Origin: Carbonactinospora thermoautotrophica
GTDB taxonomy: Bacteria > Actinomycetota > Actinomycetes > Streptomycetales > Carbonactinosporaceae
Direction: 5' to 3'
Assembly: GCF_001543895.1 (NCBI RefSeq)
Contig: NZ_JYIJ01000017.1
Coordinates: 434,001-498,000 of the forward strand
DNA: 64,000 bases
A program made the translations under genes and the position numbers. A model generated the notes under the pieces. It was given only the letters and a program-made list of their open reading frames with translations. It did not search any database and was not told the DNA's origin. Of the stretch, positions 1 through 8,632 are shown one piece after another (within the stretch, counting starts at the first letter, position 1; every line of letters starts with the position of its first letter).

Positions 1-2617
1 GGGCGCCGAGGGCACGCAACTCGCCACGGGCGCGGTCGGCCAGCCCGCCGGCCCCGCAGACCTCGGCCAGGTCGATCGCCTTCTGCAGGTGGCGGCGTGC
101 CTCGGCACGCTGGCCCAGGGCCCGCAGCGCCGCGCCCAGGTCGGCGAGGGCCCGCGCGTACTCGTACCGGTCGCCCGCCTCGGCCAGCCGCGCGGCCGCC
201 TCCGCGAGTAGCCGGGCACCCTCGGCTCCGCCGCGGGTGATCCCCTGGGCGCGCAGCGCGACACCCAGAGCACGGGGCCGGCCCCACCGGCGGGCCAGTT
301 CCACCTCCTCGGCGGCCAGCCGGCCGGCGGCGACCGGCTCCCCCAGGGCCGCGTGCGCCAGGGCCGCCTCCGACCGCCACGGGAAGAGGGCCGGGTTGAC
401 CACGCCCCAGCGGAGCAGCCGCCGCCCGCACTCCAACTGGTCGGCGAGCGCGCCGCGCACGTCGCCGCGCGCCATGCGCAGCCGCCCCCGGCAGTGCAGC
501 ACGTAGTTGCCGTGCCACACCTCGGGCACGACGTCGCCCAGCCCGCGGCCGGCCAGCGTGAACTCGGCGGCGTCCAGCTCCCCCAGGCCGGTGAGCGCCT
601 CGACCAGCGCGGCCACCGCGACCAGGGCGGAGCCCCGCGCCCGGTTGCCGCTCAGGCCGTCGAACAGCTCCAGCGCGATCTGGGCGTCCTCCCGGGCGTC
701 GGCGAGCCGCCCGAGCCGGGCCGCGATCCGCGCCCGGTACGCGCACGTCACCGCGTAGAACAACTGGTGGCCGCGGCGGCGCAGCTCCCCGGCCGCCTCG
801 TCGCAGACGCGGTAGGCCAGCTCGGCCTCGTCCGCCCACAGGAGCGCGCACACGGCGGCGCTCACCGCCCCCGGGTCTTCAACCTGGTGGCTCAGCCCGG
901 CGCGCACCGCCCGCCGGGCCAGCTCGACGATCTGGTCCGAGCAGGTCGCCTCCCAGGACCACCGGTACGCCAGGATGGCGGCGAGAAACCGCTCGTCCAC
1001 CGGCGAGCCCTCCTCGGGGGGCCACAGCGCGGCCAGCCGTTCCAACGGCCGCTCCCCCGCCAGGTCCGGGACCAGGAAGGCCATCGCGAGCCGGCCGATC
1101 TCCAGGTTGCGCGCGGCCGGGTGGCCCCGCCCGATTCGTTCGACGCCGCGCTCGAGGATCTCGGCGGCCTCGCGGTACTGGTCGTGCTCGTACAAGGTGC
1201 GGCCCAGCGTCCGGGCCAGGAACGCGACCTGGTCGGGGTTCTCGACCTGCTCCAACAGATCGGGGATGTGCCGGTGCACGGCGGGCAGGTCCACGTGGAT
1301 CTCGGCCAGGGCGAGCTGGACCCGCAGCTCGCGGCGGACCGGATCCGGCGCGGGCTCCCGCAGCGCCCGCCGCAGGTAGCTCACCGCGCTCCTCGGCGCC
1401 CCCTGGCTGAGCGCGTGCGCGGCGGCGACGCGCAACGGCTCGACCGCCCACGGCTCGCCGAGGGGACAGGTGCGCAGCAGGTGGGTGGCGACGCGCTCGG
1501 CCGGCGCGTGGGCCCGCCAGAGCAGGGCCGCGGCCCGACCGTGCATCGCCGCCCGCTGGGTGTGCGCCAGCTCGTACAGCACCGCCTTGCGGACCAGCGA
1601 ATAGTTGAACGCGAGCGCGGGGCGCGCGGTGAGGACGTTCATCTCGACGAGCGCCCGGGCGGCGTCCGCGGCGACCGGCGGGTCGAGCTCGGCCAGGGCG
1701 GCGGCGGTCTCCAGGTCGCACTCCTCCAGCACGGCGACGGCGCGCGCCAGGGCGGTGACCGGGAGCGCGTGGCGCTGGAGCCGGGCGGTCACGCTCCGGG
1801 CGAGCGCCTGCGGCCCCAGCTCCCGGATCGTGGGCACCGCCTCGGCCGTCGGCTTCACGTCCTCGTGCTCCAGCGCGTACAGCAGCTCACGGATGAGGAA
1901 TGGATTGCCGCCGGTGGCCGCGTGGCAGGCGGCGGCGAAGTCGGGGTCCGTGTCGACGCCGAAGACGTCCTCGGCGAGCGACGCGACGTCCTCGGCGGCC
2001 AAGGCGTCGAGCCGTACCCGGTACGCCGCGTTCACCAGATCGGTGACCAGGTGCGCCTCGGCCGCCTCCTCCCCGATGGTGAGCGTGAACAGCACGACCA
2101 GCGGCATGCTCTCGATGCGCCGCAACAGGTAGCTGAGCCACCGCAGCGAGGGCGCGTCGGCCCACTGCACCTCGTCCACGGCGAGCAGGACGGGCGAGCT
2201 GGCGGTGAGGTTGGCGGTCAGCCAGTACAGGCCGTGGAAGGTGGCGTGGAGCAGCGCAGGGGAAACCTGGATCCCGGGGGCCGGCGGCTCGGCGGTGAGC
2301 GCCTGGGTGGCGTGCACCGCCGAGCCGGTCAGCAGCGCCATGCGCTCAGCGCTCGACGCCCTCGCGATGACCGGCTCGAAGAGCTGGCGCACGACCGCGA
2401 ACGGGAAGTCCCGCTCGATGGCGCTCGCCTGGGCGGTGACCACCGTGAAGTCCGACTCCCGGGCCATGGCCACGGCCGCCCGCAGCAGGGCGGTCTTGCC
2501 GATCCCGGGGGTGCCCTCCAAGCACACCACGGAGCTAGCCCCGGACCGTGCCTCTCCCAGCATCCGGCGCAGGGCTGCCAACTCATGCGCCCGCCCGACC
2601 AAGCGGGGTGCCCGCAT
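1..2617 (-). CDS. LuxR-family ATP-binding regulator (LAL type), 3' end outside window
   Basis: About 872 codons are open from an ATG at 2617 to the window edge with no stop, so the C-terminus is missing. The N-terminus has a Walker A motif (GTPGIGKT, residues 35-42) and a Walker B-like VLLAVDEVQWAD near residues 140-150, followed by a long alanine/leucine/arginine-rich helical region resembling TPR repeats. This is the layout of large MalT/LAL regulators, which carry a LuxR helix-turn-helix at the extreme C-terminus; that domain would lie just beyond base 1 and is not seen. Such proteins hydrolyse ATP and activate transcription, but the ligand cannot be inferred. No strong ribosome site precedes the ATG. 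Two palindromes 120-170 bp upstream may be its operator. The family call is secure; the HTH is inferred. Confidence 0.85.
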   Translation of the reverse strand, partial: MRAPRLVGRAHELAALRRMLGEARSGASSVVCLEGTPGIGKTALLRAAVAMARESDFTVVTAQASAIERDFPFAVVRQLFEPVIARASSAERMALLTGSAVHATQALTAEPPAPGIQVSPALLHATFHGLYWLTANLTASSPVLLAVDEVQWADAPSLRWLSYLLRRIESMPLVVLFTLTIGEEAAEAHLVTDLVNAAYRVRLDALAAEDVASLAEDVFGVDTDPDFAAACHAATGGNPFLIRELLYALEHEDVKPTAEAVPTIRELGPQALARSVTARLQRHALPVTALARAVAVLEECDLETAAALAELDPPVAADAARALVEMNVLTARPALAFNYSLVRKAVLYELAHTQRAAMHGRAAALLWRAHAPAERVATHLLRTCPLGEPWAVEPLRVAAAHALSQGAPRSAVSYLRRALREPAPDPVRRELRVQLALAEIHVDLPAVHRHIPDLLEQVENPDQVAFLARTLGRTLYEHDQYREAAEILERGVERIGRGHPAARNLEIGRLAMAFLVPDLAGERPLERLAALWPPEEGSPVDERFLAAILAYRWSWEATCSDQIVELARRAVRAGLSHQVEDPGAVSAAVCALLWADEAELAYRVCDEAAGELRRRGHQLFYAVTCAYRARIAARLGRLADAREDAQIALELFDGLSGNRARGSALVAVAALVEALTGLGELDAAEFTLAGRGLGDVVPEVWHGNYVLHCRGRLRMARGDVRGALADQLECGRRLLRWGVVNPALFPWRSEAALAHAALGEPVAAGRLAAEEVELARRWGRPRALGVALRAQGITRGGAEGARLLAEAAARLAEAGDRYEYARALADLGAALRALGQRAEARRHLQKAIDLAEVCGAGGLADRARGELRALGA

Positions 2618-2738
2618 TTTCAAGCTCAGTTTCCGCTCGCGTCCGCTCGATGCGCCCGCCTCGATGCGGCGCAACCAATAGGGGGAAGATCGCGTAAAGC
2701 CACTATCACCGGAACGGGGGACCCCGAAATATTCCCGC

Positions 2739-2787
2739 GTTCCCCCGTACGGGTGAACGGCCCGCCGGATTCCCCCGTACGGGGGAA
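2739..2787. promoter_or_regulatory. Two tandem palindromes, candidate operator
   Basis: A near-perfect 20-bp palindrome (2739-2758) and a perfect 18-bp palindrome (2770-2787, TTCCCCCGTACGGGGGAA) share the core CCCCGTACGGG. Their centres are exactly 30 bp apart, about three helical turns. They lie upstream of the LuxR-type gene and beyond the end of the flavoprotein gene. A related half-site, GGAACGGGGGA, occurs at 2711-2721. A dimeric regulator site, perhaps autoregulatory, is inferred. Confidence 0.5.
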
Positions 2788-2795
2788 CGCGGTGC

Positions 2796-4214
2796 TCAGC
2801 GGGTGCGGCGTCGGTGCAACTGCCGTGCGGCCTCGGCGATCGAGCCGGACAGCGACGGGTACACGGTGAACGCGTGCGCCAACTGGTCCACGGTGAGCCG
2901 CAGGTCGACGGCGAGCGACACCGGGTAGATCAGTTCGCTCGCGCGCGGGGCCACCACGACGCCGCCCACGACGATGCCGGTGCCCGGACGGCAGAACAGC
3001 TTGACGAAACCGTCGTGGATGCCTTGCATCTTCGCCCGCGGGTTCGTCGTCAGGGGCAGCTTGACGGCGCACGCGTCGATCTCACCGGCCTCGATCGCGG
3101 CCTGGGAGTACCCCACGGTCGCGATCTCGGGATCGGTGAACACGGTCGAGGCGACCGCCTTCAGGTCCAGCGGGGACACCGCCTCGCCCAGCGCGTGGAA
3201 CACCGCGATCCGGCCCTGCATCGCGGCGACCGAGGCGAGCAGCAGCACACCCGTGCAGTCGCCGGCCGCGTACACGCCCTGCGCGGAGGTCCGCGACACC
3301 CGGTCCACCTCGATGAACCCGCCCTCACCCAGGCGGACGCCGGCCTCCTCCAGGCCGATCCCCGCGGTGTTCGGGACCTGACCGACCGCCATGAGGCAGT
3401 GCGTGCCCTCCACGGTGCGACCGTCGGTCAGCGTGACCACGACCCCGCCCTCGACGCGCTTCACCGACTGGGCGCGCGACCGGCTCAGCACGGTCATGCC
3501 GCGGCGCCGGAACACCTCCTCCAGCACGCGCGCAGCGTCCTCGTCCTCGCCCGGCAGCACCCGGTCGCGGCTGGAGACCAGGGTCACGTCCGAGCCGAGC
3601 GCCTGGTAAGCGCTGGCGAACTCCGCGCCGGTCACGCCGGAGCCGACCACGATGAGCTTCTCGGGCAGCTCTCGCAGCTCGTACACCTGCTCCCAGGTGA
3701 GGATTCGCTCGCCGTCCGGCTCGGCGTCCGGCAGCACCCGCGGGTGCGCGCCGGTCGCGATCAGCACGAAGTCCGCGTCGATCGTCTCGGTGGCGCCGTC
3801 GGCCAGCTCGGCGACCACCCGGTGCCGCCCGTCGATCCGCCCGGCCAGCCGGCCCACGCCACGCAGCACGGTCACGCCGCGCTTCTCCAGGCCGCGGGCG
3901 ATGTCCTCGGACTGGCTGCGGGCAAGCCGTTTCACCCGCCGGTTGACTCGCGCGAGGTCGACCCCGACCACGCCGCCCGGCGGCCTGCCGTCCCCTATGA
4001 TCACGCCGAGTTCGCTGGCCTCGGCCGCATCCTGCACGGCCTCGGCCGTGGCGGCCAGGGTCTTGGACGGCACGCAGTCGGTGAGCACGGCCGAGCCGCC
4101 CAGCCCGTCCCGGTCGACGACCGTGACCTCCGCGCCGAGCTGCGCGGCGACCAGGGCCGCCTCGTACCCGCCCGGCCCGCCTCCGACGATCGCGATTCGA
4201 GTCACGTCCGCCAT
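2796..4214 (-). CDS. lpdA: LpdA-type NAD(P)H-quinone/flavoprotein disulfide reductase family protein
   Basis: A 472-residue pyridine nucleotide-disulfide oxidoreductase. It shows an N-terminal FAD site (IAIVGGGPGGYEA, residues about 6-18), a central NAD(P) site (VVGSGVTGAEFA), the second FAD motif (YAAGDCTG) and a C-terminal dimerisation domain. The redox-active CxxxxC pair of true lipoamide dehydrogenases is absent: the segment reads VLTDCVPSKT with a single cysteine. This is the known state of mycobacterial LpdA, which acts as a quinone reductase rather than in 2-oxoacid dehydrogenases. ATG at 4214 was chosen because GAGGTGGGAG lies just upstream; a longer in-frame extension has no homology. 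It is divergent from the cyclotransferase-like gene with 86 bp between starts. Confidence 0.88.
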   Translation of the reverse strand: MADVTRIAIVGGGPGGYEAALVAAQLGAEVTVVDRDGLGGSAVLTDCVPSKTLAATAEAVQDAAEASELGVIIGDGRPPGGVVGVDLARVNRRVKRLARSQSEDIARGLEKRGVTVLRGVGRLAGRIDGRHRVVAELADGATETIDADFVLIATGAHPRVLPDAEPDGERILTWEQVYELRELPEKLIVVGSGVTGAEFASAYQALGSDVTLVSSRDRVLPGEDEDAARVLEEVFRRRGMTVLSRSRAQSVKRVEGGVVVTLTDGRTVEGTHCLMAVGQVPNTAGIGLEEAGVRLGEGGFIEVDRVSRTSAQGVYAAGDCTGVLLLASVAAMQGRIAVFHALGEAVSPLDLKAVASTVFTDPEIATVGYSQAAIEAGEIDACAVKLPLTTNPRAKMQGIHDGFVKLFCRPGTGIVVGGVVVAPRASELIYPVSLAVDLRLTVDQLAHAFTVYPSLSGSIAEAARQLHRRRTR

Positions 4215-4287
4215 TGTCTCCCACCTCGTCCCCCTATCCGCCTCATCCCTACTGCGAGCCGTTAACCCGGCGGTGGCCCGGAACCCG

Positions 4288-4293
4288 TAACCT
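4288..4293 (+). promoter_or_regulatory. -10 box TAACCT, leaderless start
   Basis: TAACCT ends 7 nt before the ATG at 4301 and no Shine-Dalgarno sequence is present, the usual geometry of leaderless transcripts in actinobacteria. Inferred from spacing only. Confidence 0.45.
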
Positions 4294-4300
4294 TCCACCC

Positions 4301-4753
4301 ATGGCCCTGTACGCCGCGTACGCAAGCAACCTGGACGCGCGGCAGATGGCACGGCGCGCACCACACTCCCCCCTGCGCGGCCCCGGCTGGCTGATGGGCT
4401 GGCGGCTGACGTTCGGGGGCGAGGATCTCGGCTGGGAGGGCGCGCTCGCCACTGTCGTCGAGGACCCCAAGTCACAGGTCTTCGTGATGCTGTACGACGT
4501 CCCGCACTTCGACGAGCAGCTGCTCGACCGCTGGGAAGGCGCGGCGCTGGGGCTGTACCGCAAGATCCGCGTCCGCGTGCACACCCTCGACGGCGAGGTC
4601 CTGGCCTGGCTGTACGTGCTGAACGCGTACGAGGGCGGGCTGCCGTCCGCGCGGTACCTGGGCATCATCGCGGACGCCGCCGAGGCCGCCGGAGCCCCGG
4701 CCGACTACGTCGCGGACCTGCGCAACCGCCCGTGCCGCTCGTTCGGCCCCTGA
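4301..4753 (+). CDS. Gamma-glutamylcyclotransferase-like protein (Rv3304-like)
   Basis: A 150-residue protein starting MALYAAYASNLDARQM, where YASN resembles the YGSN-type substrate loop at the N-terminus of the gamma-glutamylcyclotransferase fold. LDRWEGAALGLYRK and VLAWLYVL are also typical of this family. The family cleaves gamma-glutamyl amines or dipeptides, but many actinobacterial members are uncharacterised. Next to lpdA it reproduces the mycobacterial Rv3303c-Rv3304 arrangement (from memory). ATG 4301 follows a TANNNT box and has no ribosome site, so leaderless translation is likely. The fold is moderately certain; the substrate is unknown. Confidence 0.72.
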   Translation: MALYAAYASNLDARQMARRAPHSPLRGPGWLMGWRLTFGGEDLGWEGALATVVEDPKSQVFVMLYDVPHFDEQLLDRWEGAALGLYRKIRVRVHTLDGEVLAWLYVLNAYEGGLPSARYLGIIADAAEAAGAPADYVADLRNRPCRSFGP

Positions 4754-4785
4754 CCAGGGCCCGCGCATGCCTTCCCACCCCACCC

Positions 4786-4833
4786 GGTCCCCCTGGCCGC
4801 TCGACAATGTCGTCGTCGGGCGGCCAGGGGACC
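4786..4833. terminator. Stem-loop between cyclotransferase-like gene and PNP
   Basis: GGTCCCCCTGGCCGC (4786-4800) pairs with GCGGCCAGGGGACC (4820-4833) across a 19-nt loop, with one bulged C. It lies 33 bp after the stop at 4753 and lacks a T-run, as is common for terminators in high-GC actinobacteria. Confidence 0.55.
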
Positions 4834-4853
4834 TGGTCGCCCATCTGGTGGAT

Positions 4854-4859
4854 TAGCGT
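4854..4859 (+). promoter_or_regulatory. -10 box TAGCGT, leaderless start
   Basis: TAGCGT lies 8 nt before the GTG at 4868 with no ribosome site between, consistent with a leaderless mRNA for the phosphorylase. Confidence 0.4.
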
Positions 4860-4867
4860 TCAGTCAC

Positions 4868-5668
4868 GTGACCGAAGTACTGGATGATCCGTACCACGCG
4901 GCCGGGGCAGCGGCCGAGCGGCTGCGCGCCCTGACCGGCAACCACGACGTCGCGCTCGTGATGGGCTCCGGCTGGGTGCCCGCCGCCGACGTGCTCGGCG
5001 AGGCGACGCACGAGTTCCCCGTGACCGAGCTGCCCGGCTTCCCCCCGCCCGTCGTGGCCGGGCACGCCGGGCGGATCCGCTCGGTGCGGGTCGGCGACAC
5101 CCGGGCGCTGGTCTTCCTCGGCCGCAACCACCTGTACGAGGGCAAGGGCGTGGCCCCGGTCGTGCACGGGGTGCGGACCGCGGTGGCCGCCGGGTGCAAG
5201 GTCGTCGTGCTCACCAACGCGGCCGGGGGCCTACGCGAGACGTACCGGCTCGGCCAGCCCGTGCTGATCAGCGACCACATCAACCTCACCAGCGACACCC
5301 CCCTGGTTGGCGCCAACTTCGTCGACCTCACCGACCTGTACTCCCCACGCCTGCGCGCCCTGTGCCGGGAGGTCGACCCCACCCTGGAGGAGGGCGTGTA
5401 CGTGGGGCTGCGCGGCCCGCAGTACGAGACGCCGGCCGAGATCCGCATGCTCCGCGTGCTCGGCGGCGACCTGGTCGGCATGTCGACCGTGTTGGAGGCG
5501 ATCGCCGCTCGCGAGGCGGGAGCCGAGGTGCTGGGCATCTCGCTGGTCACCAACCTGGCCGCGGGCCTGACCGGCGAACCGCTCAACCACGAGGAGGTGC
5601 TCGCCGCCGGTCGCGCCGCCGCCGAGCGGATGGGGCGCCTGCTGCGGGACGTGCTCGCCCGGCTGTGA
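4868..5668 (+). CDS. punA: Purine nucleoside phosphorylase
   Basis: A 266-residue trimeric-type purine nucleoside phosphorylase. It catalyses phosphorolysis of (deoxy)inosine and (deoxy)guanosine to base plus (deoxy)ribose-1-phosphate in the cytosol. Family motifs are visible in order: [13 protein letters not shown] (phosphate loop), [24 protein letters not shown] (base-site loop) and [12 protein letters not shown]. Length matches the family. The GTG start at 4868 follows a leaderless-type -10 box. It feeds the phosphohexomutase at 6.1 kb and DeoC at 10.7 kb, and complements the deaminases and thymidine phosphorylase further right. Confidence 0.93.
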   Translation: MTEVLDDPYHAAGAAAERLRALTGNHDVALVMGSGWVPAADVLGEATHEFPVTELPGFPPPVVAGHAGRIRSVRVGDTRALVFLGRNHLYEGKGVAPVVHGVRTAVAAGCKVVVLTNAAGGLRETYRLGQPVLISDHINLTSDTPLVGANFVDLTDLYSPRLRALCREVDPTLEEGVYVGLRGPQYETPAEIRMLRVLGGDLVGMSTVLEAIAAREAGAEVLGISLVTNLAAGLTGEPLNHEEVLAAGRAAAERMGRLLRDVLARL

Positions 5669-5765
5669 CCCCGGATGCTCCGGGCCGGGGAACCCGGGGG
5701 ACGGGCCCTACCGCAGCGGCTCGGGGCGCAATAGGGTCGGAATCGCCGGAGATCGGTGGTGGCCC

Positions 5766-6104
5766 GCGAGCGACGCCCGCACGCGACTTCTGAGCTGAAG
5801 GGCGCAGGCCCGCAAGGGCCCGGTTGCGTCGAGTGTGCGTGTCGTCACACGCATGCGTGTGACGACACGCACACTCGACGCCGCGAGGGCCGCGTGCGGG
5901 CGGAGCGAGCGATTCCGACACCGCGAGCGACGCCCGCGCGCGTCCTTGAGGCCGGAGGGCGAAGGCCCGCAAGGGCAGGGCCGCGTGCGGGCGGAGCGAG
6001 CGATTCCGACACCGCGAGCGACGCCCGCGCGCGTCCTTGAGGCCGGAGGGCGAAGGCCCGCAAGGGCAGAGCCGCGTGCGGGCGGAGCGAGCGATTCCGA
6101 CACA
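5766..6104. repeat. Three tandem units with 91-bp period, first unit interrupted by a palindrome
   Basis: Two almost identical 91-bp units start at 5923 and 6014, each beginning GCGAGCGACGCCCGCG and ending in GCGGAGCGAGCGATTCCGAC. A more divergent first unit (from 5766) is split by about 66 bp carrying the dispersed palindrome at 5826-5881. The ends of each unit are roughly complementary (CGCCCGCGCGCG against CGCGTGCGGGCG), so each could fold. The array fills the gap between PNP and the mutase gene. A sister array lies at 10378. No protein-coding role is supported. Confidence 0.8.
5826..5881. repeat. Dispersed palindromic element, copy 1 (56-bp perfect palindrome)
   Basis: Two 28-nt arms meet at GCATGC (centre between 5853 and 5854) with no mismatch. 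Each arm contains GAGTGTGCGTGTCGTCACAC, itself able to form a small hairpin around CGTC. The same core recurs at 10528, 13092, 20551 and 25800. The flanks CCCGGTTGC and CGCGAG are shared with the copy at 10528. Confidence 0.9.
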
Positions 6105-6121
6105 GAAAGCGAGGGGTGACG

Positions 6122-7753
6122 GTGGGCGGAGCCGACCTGCTGGATGAGGCGCGCGCCTGGCTCGCCGAGGATCCGGATCCGGAAACCCGCGCCGAGCTGG
6201 CCGCATTGATCGAGAACAACGACGTCGACGCGCTCGCCGACCGGTTCTCCGGTCCGCTGGAGTTCGGCACCGCGGGCCTGCGCGGCGCGCTCGGCCCCGG
6301 CCCGAACCGCATGAATCGCGTGGTCGTGACGCGGGCCGCGGCCGGGTTGGCCGCGTACCTGAAGGCGCGCGACGGCAAGGCGGTGGTGATCGGTTACGAC
6401 GCGCGGCGCAAGTCCGACGTGTTCGCGGCCGACAGCGCCGCCGTCTTCGCCGGGGCCGGCCTGCGGGCGCTGGTGCTGCCGCATCCGGTGCCCACGCCGG
6501 TGCTCGCGTTCGCGATCCGGCACCTCGGCGTGGACGCCGGGGTGATGGTCACCGCCAGCCACAATCCGCCGCAGGACAACGGGTACAAGGTGTACCTCGG
6601 CGACGGCTGTCAGATCGTGCCCCCCGCCGATGTGGAGATCTCCGCCGAGATCGCGGCGGTGGGGCCGCTGGCGACCGTTCCGCGCGGGTCGGAGTGGGAC
6701 ACGCTCGGCGACGACGTGCTGGAGGCGTACCTGGACCGGGCCGCCTCGGTCGTCTCGCCGTCCTCGCCGCGCGACATCTCGGTCGTGTACACCCCGCTGC
6801 ACGGCGTCGGCATGGATGTGCTGGTGGCCGCGTTCCGCCGGGCCGGCTTCCCGGCGCCGTACGTGGTCGCCGAGCAGGCCCAGCCCGACCCGGACTTCCC
6901 GACCGTGTCGTTCCCCAACCCGGAGGAGCCCGGCGCCATCGACCTGGCGGTCGCCGCCGCGTCGGAGACCGACGCCGACCTGGTCATCGCCAACGACCCG
7001 GACGCCGACCGCTGCGCCGTCGCCGTCCCCACGCCCGAGGGCTGGCGGATGCTGCGTGGCGACGAGGTGGGCTGGCTGCTCGGGTACCACCTGATCCGCC
7101 GGGGGGTGGCCGAGGGCACCTTCGCGACCACCATCGTGTCCTCCTCGCTGCTGTCGAAGATGGCCCGCGACCACGGCCTGGGGTACGCGGAGACGCTGAC
7201 CGGATTCAAGTGGCTCAGCCGGGTGAAGGGCTTGCGGTACGCGTACGAGGAGGCGCTGGGCTACTGCGTCGACCCCGCGGGCGTCTGCGACAAGGACGGC
7301 ATCACCGCCGCGCTGTTGGTGGCCGAGCTGGCCGCCACGCTGAAAGCCGAGGACCGCGACCTGGGCGACCTGCTCGACGAGATCGAGGATCGCTACGGCG
7401 TCCACGCCACCGGGCAGCTCTCCCCCCGCTTCACCGACCTCGCCCGGATCGACGCCGCGCTGGAGCTCCTGCGCGCCGAGCCCCCCGCCGAGCTCGGCGG
7501 GCGCAAGGTCCTCACGATCGAGGATCTCGCCGACGGCGTCGGCGACCTCCCGCCGACTGACGGCGTGCGCCTGTGGCTGGAGGACGGGGCCCGCGTCATC
7601 GTCCGCCCCAGCGGCACCGAGCCCAAGCTCAAGTGCTACCTGGAGGTCGCCCTACCCCCCGGCGGCGGCTCGCCGCGCCTGCTGCGCGAGCACGCCGACA
7701 ACAGCCTCGCGATGCTCAAACGCGACCTGGGCGCGGTCCTCGGGCTGCCCTGA
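6122..7753 (+). CDS. Phosphoglucomutase/phosphomannomutase family protein (phosphohexomutase)
   Basis: About 543 residues of the alpha-D-phosphohexomutase superfamily, cytosolic. The phosphoserine loop is TASHNPPQDNGYK, the metal loop NDPDADRC, the sugar-binding loop region GFKWLSR...YEEALGY, and the phosphate-binding loop RPSGTEPKLK near the C-terminus. Between PNP and deoC it probably interconverts ribose/deoxyribose-1- and -5-phosphates or hexose phosphates; the exact substrate is inferred from context. GTG 6122 is preferred because GAGGGG lies 5 nt upstream; GTG 6116 is the alternative. The 91-bp repeat array ends only about 17 bp upstream. Confidence 0.9.
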   Translation: MGGADLLDEARAWLAEDPDPETRAELAALIENNDVDALADRFSGPLEFGTAGLRGALGPGPNRMNRVVVTRAAAGLAAYLKARDGKAVVIGYDARRKSDVFAADSAAVFAGAGLRALVLPHPVPTPVLAFAIRHLGVDAGVMVTASHNPPQDNGYKVYLGDGCQIVPPADVEISAEIAAVGPLATVPRGSEWDTLGDDVLEAYLDRAASVVSPSSPRDISVVYTPLHGVGMDVLVAAFRRAGFPAPYVVAEQAQPDPDFPTVSFPNPEEPGAIDLAVAAASETDADLVIANDPDADRCAVAVPTPEGWRMLRGDEVGWLLGYHLIRRGVAEGTFATTIVSSSLLSKMARDHGLGYAETLTGFKWLSRVKGLRYAYEEALGYCVDPAGVCDKDGITAALLVAELAATLKAEDRDLGDLLDEIEDRYGVHATGQLSPRFTDLARIDAALELLRAEPPAELGGRKVLTIEDLADGVGDLPPTDGVRLWLEDGARVIVRPSGTEPKLKCYLEVALPPGGGSPRLLREHADNSLAMLKRDLGAVLGLP

Positions 7754-7796
7754 TCTCCCCCCGAGCCTGGTTTCGCCGGGTCCCCTGGCTACTTGA

Positions 7797-7810
7797 TGAC
7801 AACGTTGTCA
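7797..7810. promoter_or_regulatory. LacI-family-like palindrome TGACAACGTTGTCA
   Basis: A perfect 14-bp palindrome centred on CG, the form recognised by many LacI/GalR repressors. It lies 44 bp after the mutase stop and about 190 bp before the WhiB start. No LacI gene is present in the window. The regulator and target are unknown. Confidence 0.45.
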
Positions 7811-7998
7811 AGCGGACCTCGGGGGCCACGCGATGGCCGGCCTGTCGAAGACGAGGGAAACCGGCCAATCTCAAGTCGCCTGCCGGCGTTTCCATGCCGT
7901 GATGAATAGATGATGTGACTAATGGGTAATAAAAGGAATTGGCCGTTCCGGTCTGCCTTTCCGCGGCAGGCCGGTCACTTCCGGACGAAGGAGGGCTT

Positions 7999-8388
7999 GT
8001 GGTCGGTTCCTTCGGCAAGCCCCAGGCGCCAGGTGTAGCCGTTACTCAATGCACGATGCGATTCCATCCGAGCTCGCTGCTCGAGTCGGGGGAGCCGTGG
8101 CAGCGCGAGGCCGCGTGCCGGGGGGAGGCGGAGTTGTTCGCCGAGCCTCCGGTCGCTGAGCCGATGGTGGTCCAGCTCCGCCGGGAAGAGGCGGCCAAGG
8201 CGGTGTGCGCGCGGTGCCCGGTGCTGCTCGAGTGCCGGGCGTATGCGCTGCGGACGCAGCAGCGGACAGGGATCTGGGGCGGACTGAGCGCGCGCGAGCG
8301 ATCAGCCGTGCGGGCGCGGGAGGCGCGGCGCCGGCGACTGCTCGTCGCGGACAACGGCTCGAGAAGGGATCGGAAACTGTCCGCCTGA
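7999..8388 (+). CDS. WhiB-family iron-sulfur transcriptional regulator
   Basis: A 129-residue WhiB-like protein. The four cluster cysteines are visible in AACRG...[17 protein letters not shown], followed by the GIWGG turn ([13 protein letters not shown]) and a basic C-terminal tail for DNA contact. WhiB proteins bind a [4Fe-4S] cluster and regulate with the primary sigma factor. The GTG at 7999 is chosen because GAAGGAGGG sits 3-4 nt upstream; a later ATG at 8056 would also retain the domain but has no ribosome site. An AT-rich stretch at about 7896-7945 probably holds the promoter. Which Wbl subclass it is cannot be decided here. Confidence 0.9.
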   Translation: MVGSFGKPQAPGVAVTQCTMRFHPSSLLESGEPWQREAACRGEAELFAEPPVAEPMVVQLRREEAAKAVCARCPVLLECRAYALRTQQRTGIWGGLSARERSAVRAREARRRRLLVADNGSRRDRKLSA

Positions 8389-8402
8389 CGGTGCTCAGGG
8401 AG

Positions 8403-8420
8403 CTCGTGAGATCTCATGAG
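8403..8420. promoter_or_regulatory. 18-bp near-palindrome upstream of hsp20
   Basis: CTCGTGAGATCTCATGAG has one mismatched pair and lies between the WhiB stop and the small heat-shock gene. It is not a HAIR or CIRCE element. It may be an operator or part of a weak stem. The rest of 8389-8632 shows nothing recognisable. Confidence 0.3.
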
Positions 8421-8632
8421 ACGCGTCCTGCACCGGGTGCGGATCCTTTCCTGGAAGGTCGTGGTGCTGCTTTCCGGGCATTCCCGCTGAGGCCCCGGTT
8501 GACCGTTCCCCTACAGGGCCTTTCCCGTCATTTCGGGTGCTCTGGAGCGGAATGGAATATCTCCATGCCTTTCCGCGTCTTTAATGGCGGATAGGGCAGC
8601 GACGAGGTCGTGAAAAGGGGGTGAGGCACGGA

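Noticed and set aside
353-2869. 838-codon open frame on the + strand
   Set aside because: It is antisense to the LuxR-type regulator, has the His/Arg/Gly-rich composition of a GC-rich shadow frame and shows no domain.
8389-8632. HspR or HrcA operator for hsp20
   Set aside because: Neither a HAIR nor a CIRCE sequence is present; only a short unrelated palindrome was found.
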